Of a stretch of 37,723 nt of DNA, positions 32,958 to 37,723 are shown piece by piece. Made by a program: the position numbers and the translations under genes. Origin of the DNA: an uncultured Lachnospiraceae bacterium (lineage in GTDB: Bacteria > Bacillota > Clostridia > Lachnospirales > Lachnospiraceae); NCBI GenBank assembly GCA_948665105.1, contig CAPNGW010000002.1, forward strand, positions 1 to 37,723, in the 5' to 3' direction. The notes under the pieces are model-generated. The model made no database searches and was not told where the DNA came from. It saw nothing but the letters and a program-made list of their open reading frames with translations. Every line of letters begins with the position of its first letter. Position 1 is the stretch's first letter.

Positions 32958-33956
32958 ATGAGAAAAATGAAAAAGTTACGTGTATTCCCCGTAGTATTAA
33001 CGGCAGCCCTGTTCACAGGCCTGCTGGCCCTCTCTGGCTGCGGCTCCAAAAAGGAACAGGTATTAATCTACACCAGTGCCGAGTCCTATCGGGTAGACGA
33101 TTTGAAAGCCCGGCTCGAGAAAGAATTCCCCGATTATGACTGTGTTGTGGAATACAAGGATACCGGAAGCCATGCGGCTCAGCTCATCGCAGAGGGCAAG
33201 GAGACAGACTGCGACATCACCTATGACCTGGAGTATTCCTACCTGGAGGAGCTGGCGACTGCAGGTGTCTTGGCAGATGTGTCTGACTATGACACCTCTG
33301 TCTATACCGAGGACGCCATCACCAGCAGCTTCTATCTCCCGGAGCTTAAGAACGGCGGAGCCATCGTTATCAATCCCGATGTATTGGCCGAAAAGAATCT
33401 GCCGGTACCCCAAAGCTATGAGGACTTACTGAAGCCGGAATACGCGGGTCAGATTTCCATGCCCAGCCCCAAATCCTCCGGTACCGGATATATGTTTTTG
33501 AAATCCCTGGTCAACTCCATGGGAGAGGACGCAGCTTTTGCCTATTTTGACAGCCTTACAGAGAATATCCTGTCCTATACCTCCTCTGGCTCCGGTCCCA
33601 TCAATGCCCTGAAGAATAAAGAGGTGGGAATTGGCTTAGGGATGACGGCGCAGGCAGTCACTGCCATCAATGAAGGAGCCAATCTGGAGATTCTCTATTT
33701 TGCGGAAGGCTCTCCCTACTCCATGTACGGGCAGGCGATAATCAGCGGGAAGGAAGAGCGCGCTTGTGTGAAGGAAGTATTTGACTTTATGATCAATACA
33801 TACGGCAAGGAAACCAACGAGAAATTTTATCCCGAGAAGATTTTTAAGGATATAACCCCTGAAATTGAGAATTACCCCACCGACATCAGCTATGCAGATA
33901 TGAGCAACAATACCTCGGAAGAAAAAGCCAGGCTGTTGGAGAAGTGGAATCACTAG
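32958..33956 (+). CDS. ABC transporter substrate-binding lipoprotein (iron/2-aminoethylphosphonate type)
   Basis: This 332-residue protein has a lipoprotein signal peptide with lipobox LALSGC (Cys about 28), so it is anchored on the outer face. The mature part is a periplasmic-binding-protein fold of the family that includes ferric-iron and 2-aminoethylphosphonate binding proteins: VLIYTSAESYRVDDL (about 34-48), DITYDLEYSYLEEL, and MPSPKSSGTGYMFLKSLV (about 168-185). The next two genes supply its ATPase and a fused permease. The link to a cytidylyltransferase favours a phosphonate or choline-like head group as ligand over iron (inference). Ribosome site AAAGGA precedes the ATG. Confidence 0.87.
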   Translation: MRKMKKLRVFPVVLTAALFTGLLALSGCGSKKEQVLIYTSAESYRVDDLKARLEKEFPDYDCVVEYKDTGSHAAQLIAEGKETDCDITYDLEYSYLEELATAGVLADVSDYDTSVYTEDAITSSFYLPELKNGGAIVINPDVLAEKNLPVPQSYEDLLKPEYAGQISMPSPKSSGTGYMFLKSLVNSMGEDAAFAYFDSLTENILSYTSSGSGPINALKNKEVGIGLGMTAQAVTAINEGANLEILYFAEGSPYSMYGQAIISGKEERACVKEVFDFMINTYGKETNEKFYPEKIFKDITPEIENYPTDISYADMSNNTSEEKARLLEKWNH

Positions 33957-33973
33957 GAAGGGAAGTGTGAACA

Positions 33974-34738
33974 ATGGTGAAAACCAGTCATAAACTGGAA
34001 GCAGTATCCCTGGTACAGAGCTTTGACGGAAAGTGTGCGCTGGATAAGGTGAGCTTCCAGGTACAGGAGGGAGAATTTCTCTCCATCTTAGGCCCCTCGG
34101 GCTGTGGTAAGACGACCCTGCTTCGGATTTTAATCGGACTTCTCAAGCCCACGGAAGGATTGCTTTACAAGGACGGCGTTGACATTACCCATACCCCGGC
34201 TGCAGAGCGCGGCATGGGCATTGTGTTCCAGAATTATGCTCTTTTTGAAAATATGACCGTTCTGGGGAATGTGGAATACGCCCTGAAAATCAAAAAAGCC
34301 ACCAGGCAGGAGGCCAGAAGCAAGGCGGAGGCCATGATTGCGCACATGGGTCTTAAGGAGCATATGGCAAAAAAGCCCCACGAGCTTTCCGGCGGACAGC
34401 AGCAGCGTGTGGCTATAGCCAGAACACTGGTCTTAAATCCCGACGTAATTCTCTTTGATGAGCCCATGTCGGCCCTGGATGCAGATACACGTCTCATGCT
34501 TAGGAAGGAGCTGAAAAAGCTCCAGAAGGAGTTCGGCACCACCATGATTTATATCACCCATGACCAGGAGGAGGCATTTGCGCTTTCTGACCGGATTATG
34601 GTCATGGAGGAGGCGAAGGTGGTGCAGCTTGCCACCCCGGAGGAGATTATTGATTCACCGGCCAATGATTATGTGCGGACCTTCGTGCTTCAAAATCTCC
34701 AGGCAAAAATTGATTCTCTTGTGAAATATGTAAGGTGA
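33974..34738 (+). CDS. ABC transporter ATP-binding protein
   Basis: This 254-residue cytosolic ATPase has Walker A GPSGCGKTT (about 39-47), the Q-loop at FQNYALFENM (about 85-94), the signature LSGGQQQRVAIARTL (about 137-151), Walker B VILFDEP (about 156-162) and the switch His in YITHDQEEAF. It belongs to the polyamine/iron/phosphonate importer group. It lies 17 bases after the binding-protein gene and drives uptake with the fused permease that follows. No extra C-terminal regulatory domain is present at this length. Confidence 0.95.
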   Translation: MVKTSHKLEAVSLVQSFDGKCALDKVSFQVQEGEFLSILGPSGCGKTTLLRILIGLLKPTEGLLYKDGVDITHTPAAERGMGIVFQNYALFENMTVLGNVEYALKIKKATRQEARSKAEAMIAHMGLKEHMAKKPHELSGGQQQRVAIARTLVLNPDVILFDEPMSALDADTRLMLRKELKKLQKEFGTTMIYITHDQEEAFALSDRIMVMEEAKVVQLATPEEIIDSPANDYVRTFVLQNLQAKIDSLVKYVR

Positions 34739-34748
34739 GGGCTTGGAC

Positions 34749-36392
34749 ATGCAAAAAACAGTTGTGATGAAAAAAAGGCAGTACTATCGCGCGTCAGGCG
34801 GACTGAAGCTGTTGCTGGGATTCATATTTGTCATATTGGTGATATTTCCGCTGGTGCGGATGCTGGCTTACATCGACGGCGGGAGCCTTAGCAAGGTAGT
34901 GGCCAGTACAAGCTTTCCCCAGGCGGTAAAAAATTCCGTTCTCGTGGCTTTGACAGCCACGGCTATTACATTGGTTATCGCCTATGCTCTGGCCATGTGT
35001 GTGGAACGCTCCGGTATCCGGTGGAAGAATATGTGGAATCTGGTTCTGGTGCTGCCTATGCTGATTCCCTCCATCTCCCATGGCATGGGCTTGATTGTGC
35101 TATTGGGAAACAATGGCCTCCTTACCCGGCTTTTCAATCTGGATGGAAATATTTATGGTATGTGGGGTATTGTCACAGGCTCTGTGATGTATGCATTCCC
35201 GGTGGCCTTCCTTATGATGAAGGATGTTTTGAAATATGAGGATCGCTCCCCCTATGAAGCGGCGGCGGTTCTTGGAATCCCCCGGTGGCGGCAGTTTACA
35301 GCAATCACCCTTCCCTATCTGCGAAAGCCCTTAATTTCTGTGGTGTTTGCGGTATTTACCCTTGTAGTGACGGATTACGGCGTACCGCTGATGGTGGGTG
35401 GGAAATTCTCCACCATTCCGGTTCTGATGTATCAGGAGGTAATCGGCCAGCTGGATTTCGGGCGTGGGGCCGTTTACGGCGTCGTCCTTTTGATTCCTGC
35501 CGTGGTGGCCTTTGTCTTTGACCTTATGAACAAGGACCGGGGAAATTCCACCTATGTGACCCGGAGCTTTGAAGCCTCCACAAATAAGGTCTTTCACCTT
35601 GCTTCTTACCTGTACTGTGGGCTGGTATCATTGTGCGTTCTGTTTCCCATTGTATCCTTTATACTTTTGGGATTTGCCAGAAATTATCCCATTGATTTGG
35701 CATTTACCGTGAAAAATATGGAGCAGGCCCTTAACATGAACGCCGGGCGGTATTTAATGAACTCAATTCTGATTGCGGTACTGGTTTCTGTGCTGGGTGT
35801 GGTAATTTCTTTTATCACAGCTTATTTTACAGCCCGAATGAAGTCAAAAGCATCCAGGCTTTTGCACCTGATTGCCATCACCTCCGCGGCGATTCCCGGC
35901 ATTGTTCTGGGCCTTTCCTATGTGATTGTGTTTAAGGGAAGCTTTATTTACGGGACCATTGCCATTTTAATTATGGTGAATATGATTCACTTTTTTGCTT
36001 CGCCGTATCTGATGATGTACAATTCCTTAAACAAAATCAACGGCAATCTGGAAGCGGTGGGCAAGACCCTGGGAATAGGCAGGCTCCGTATGATTAAGGA
36101 TGTGTTTATCCCTCAAAGTGTTGCAACCCTCTGGGAAATGGCATCATACTTTTTTGTCAACTGTATGATGACGATTTCTGCCGTTTCCTTTTTGGCCACC
36201 ACAGCCAACAAGCCGGTGGCACTGATGATTAATCAGTTTGAGGCCCAGACCCAGCTGGAATGTGCGGCGGTTGTGTCCCTGGCTATTTTGCTGGTGAATC
36301 TTTTGTTCAAATTACTGGTGTACTGGATGAAGAAAATTTTAACTGGGAAAAAAAGTAAAAATACCACGGTAGTAAAGGAAGGATGCGCATGA
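34749..36392 (+). CDS. ABC transporter permease, two membrane modules fused
   Basis: This 547-residue protein has about 12 membrane segments in two repeated halves, each with an EAA-type loop: YEAAAVLGIPRWRQFTAITL (about 174-193) and GNLEAVGKTLGIGRLRMIKD (about 433-452). The fused form is typical of ferric-iron and 2-aminoethylphosphonate importers. The ATG at 34749 is preferred because GGTGAGG lies at 34734-34740; a TTG two codons upstream is too close to it. It overlaps the next gene by ATGA. Confidence 0.9.
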   Translation: MQKTVVMKKRQYYRASGGLKLLLGFIFVILVIFPLVRMLAYIDGGSLSKVVASTSFPQAVKNSVLVALTATAITLVIAYALAMCVERSGIRWKNMWNLVLVLPMLIPSISHGMGLIVLLGNNGLLTRLFNLDGNIYGMWGIVTGSVMYAFPVAFLMMKDVLKYEDRSPYEAAAVLGIPRWRQFTAITLPYLRKPLISVVFAVFTLVVTDYGVPLMVGGKFSTIPVLMYQEVIGQLDFGRGAVYGVVLLIPAVVAFVFDLMNKDRGNSTYVTRSFEASTNKVFHLASYLYCGLVSLCVLFPIVSFILLGFARNYPIDLAFTVKNMEQALNMNAGRYLMNSILIAVLVSVLGVVISFITAYFTARMKSKASRLLHLIAITSAAIPGIVLGLSYVIVFKGSFIYGTIAILIMVNMIHFFASPYLMMYNSLNKINGNLEAVGKTLGIGRLRMIKDVFIPQSVATLWEMASYFFVNCMMTISAVSFLATTANKPVALMINQFEAQTQLECAAVVSLAILLVNLLFKLLVYWMKKILTGKKSKNTTVVKEGCA

Positions 36393-37276
36393 TTACGAAG
36401 AAGCAGTTTGATGTACTTGAGTTTTTGACGGAGCACTCCGGGAAGGTTTCTCAGAGAAGCATTGCCCAGGGGACGGGGCTGTCTGTGGGAGCAGTGAACA
36501 AGCTTATGGCGGAGCTTTCCGAGATGGATTGTGTTGCCGATGGAATCATTACAGAACAGGGATACAATGTGCTAAAGCCATGCCGTGTCAAGCGAGCCAT
36601 ATTTATTGCCGCCGGGTTTGGCTCCCGGCTTGCCCCCATTACTTTCAACACCCCTAAGCCCCTGGTGCGGGTGAAGGGGCAGCGGATTATTGATGCCCTC
36701 ATCGACGCGGTGCTGGCCCAGGGAATCAATGAAATTTATGTGGTCCGGGGCTATCTGGGGGAGCAGTTTGACCAGCTTTTGTATAAGTATCCCATGATTA
36801 AATTTATTGAGAACCCCGTATACAATGAGGCCAACAATATATCTTCCATGTATTGCGCCAGCTATCTTTTGAAGAATGCGTATGTTCTGGAGGGGGACCT
36901 TCTTTTGTACAACTCCGCCCTGATTAAAAAGTATCAGTACATGTCCAACTATCTGGGGGTTCCGGTGGAGAAGACCGATGACTGGTGCTTCCATACGACA
37001 GGGGGGTATATTTCCAACCTCACCATCGGCGGGGTGAATTGTTACCATATGTTTGGGATTTCCTATTGGACCGAGGAGGATGGAGCCAGACTGGTTGAGG
37101 ATATCAGGGAGGTCTATCATGCCCCCGGCGGGAAGGAGCGCTACTGGGACCAGGTGGCTTTGGAGTATCACGCAGACCATTATAAGGTGGCTGTGCGGGA
37201 GTGCACCTTTGAGGATATTGTGGAGATTGATACCTTTAATGAATTAAAGGAAATTGACAAGACCTATGATATGTAG
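36389..37276 (+). CDS. Helix-turn-helix/nucleotidyltransferase fusion (LicC/PntC-like cytidylyltransferase)
   Basis: This 295-residue protein has a winged-helix-like N-terminus (about 1-65: QFDVLEFLTEHSGKVSQRSI, then GLSVGAVNKLMAEL) fused to an NTP-transferase domain. The latter has AIFIAAGFGSRLAPITFNTP (about 70-89), KPLVRVKGQRIID, NPVYNEANNISSMYCA (about 147-162), LEGDLLLYNSALI and a closing EIDTFNELKEID. These match the LicC phosphocholine and PntC 2-aminoethylphosphonate cytidylyltransferases. It should make a CDP-activated head group for transfer to a surface glycan. The start at 36389 is preferred over 36383 because of AAGGA at 36375-36379 and the ATGA overlap with the permease. Confidence 0.87.
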   Translation: MITKKQFDVLEFLTEHSGKVSQRSIAQGTGLSVGAVNKLMAELSEMDCVADGIITEQGYNVLKPCRVKRAIFIAAGFGSRLAPITFNTPKPLVRVKGQRIIDALIDAVLAQGINEIYVVRGYLGEQFDQLLYKYPMIKFIENPVYNEANNISSMYCASYLLKNAYVLEGDLLLYNSALIKKYQYMSNYLGVPVEKTDDWCFHTTGGYISNLTIGGVNCYHMFGISYWTEEDGARLVEDIREVYHAPGGKERYWDQVALEYHADHYKVAVRECTFEDIVEIDTFNELKEIDKTYDM

Positions 37277-37362
37277 TTATACTGAGAGTAGCTTATAACG
37301 GAAAAAGCTATTTGAAGCAGGACACATACAATAACATCACATAATTCAAGGGGGGAATTATG

Positions 37363-37723
37363 ATGTCGTACGGGTTTGAAGCAAAGGAACACAGCAGTGG
37401 AAAAATGAAAAGTAGCATTTACAATGCCGGTGTGAGGCCGTATCTTGTAAAAGAAGGTACGGATTTGTCACCGGCATCGTTCTATGAACAGAAAGCGCAA
37501 GCCGATGTGAAACAGAACAGGGACATACTGCCTGTGCTAACCAAGGACAGTCTATACTGGCAAGGGGAAGGACCCAGCTCCTGGCGGGGAAAGAGGTCGC
37601 TGCGAAACGAGCCGGCCTGGGAAAGTGTGGGCACTTTCGATGAGGTGGAGGTGCTGGCCCATATAAAAGTACACAGGAATTCTTTGGAGCCTCAGAAATT
37701 TGGCGCGGATGCCATTGCCAAGG
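37363..37723 (+). CDS. Unrecognised protein, 5' part only
   Basis: An open frame starts at ATG 37363 (or 37360) and runs off the right edge without a stop, giving about 120 residues. AAGGGGGG at 37348-37355 is a suitable ribosome site 7 bases upstream. The visible part is polar and charged with no signal peptide or membrane segment; it begins MSYGFEAKEHSSGKMKSSIY and later has LYWQGEGPSSWRGKRSLRNE. I do not recognise a family. It lies 86 bases after the cytidylyltransferase; a weak 6-bp hairpin at about 37289-37310 lies between them, so it could be co-transcribed or a separate unit. Confidence 0.6.
   Translation, partial: MSYGFEAKEHSSGKMKSSIYNAGVRPYLVKEGTDLSPASFYEQKAQADVKQNRDILPVLTKDSLYWQGEGPSSWRGKRSLRNEPAWESVGTFDEVEVLAHIKVHRNSLEPQKFGADAIAK

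Noticed and set aside
36572..37180. Minus-strand open frame of 202 codons
   Set aside because: It is antisense to the conserved cytidylyltransferase domain, whose motifs fill the whole region on the + strand.
37289..37313. Hairpin TAGCTT/AAGCTA after the cytidylyltransferase
   Set aside because: Only 6 bp with three T residues after it; not strong enough to call a terminator.

Overview
This window is almost entirely one capsular or exopolysaccharide locus, with essentially all genes on the + strand. It looks like a Gram-positive Clostridia genome, probably Lachnospiraceae-like. This is inferred from GGAGG ribosome sites, moderate GC, Dlt-type acylation genes, a Gram-positive style lipoprotein signal, and the absence of outer-membrane export genes; the taxon is not proven. 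No mobile elements, RNA genes or CRISPR arrays were seen.

Layout. Positions 1-344 hold the tail of an upstream gene (frame uncertain), a strong intrinsic terminator and a good promoter. Positions 345-23360 form a Wzx/Wzy-type polysaccharide operon. It has an initiating sugar-phosphate transferase, three GT4 glycosyltransferases and two nucleotide-sugar pathways: a TviB/WbpO plus TviC/WbpP pair predicted to make a UDP-HexNAc uronate such as UDP-GalNAcA, and CapE/CapF/CapG (FnlABC) for UDP-L-FucNAc. It also has a flippase, a polymerase and a Wzz-like chain-length protein. Tailoring genes include a NodB-like deacetylase, an LpxD-like acyltransferase, a hexapeptide acetyltransferase, a polysaccharide pyruvyl transferase and an F420H2-dehydrogenase-beta-like iron-sulfur protein.

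Three separate MBOAT acylation modules follow each other. Module 1 is an MBOAT with two SGNH-like proteins (14765-18467). Module 2 is a DltA-like amino-acid ligase, a DltC-like carrier, a DltB-like MBOAT, a GNAT and a large GT-C-like membrane protein (23383-29418). Module 3 is an MBOAT, a second carrier protein and an acid-activating ligase of a different subclass (29444-32718). Positions 32719-37276 carry a separate unit with its own promoter: a binding-protein-dependent ABC transporter of the iron/2-aminoethylphosphonate type and a helix-turn-helix/cytidylyltransferase fusion. The window ends inside an unrecognised gene.

The most notable signal is a set of long poly-G tracts on the coding strand (G7 to G10), concentrated in the tailoring genes. 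Two MBOAT genes are broken exactly at G9 tracts, and each would be restored by one extra G. The third MBOAT carries an in-frame G9 and the iron-sulfur protein an in-frame G10. This suggests slipped-strand phase variation that independently switches different decorations of one surface polysaccharide. Homopolymer sequencing error is the main alternative.
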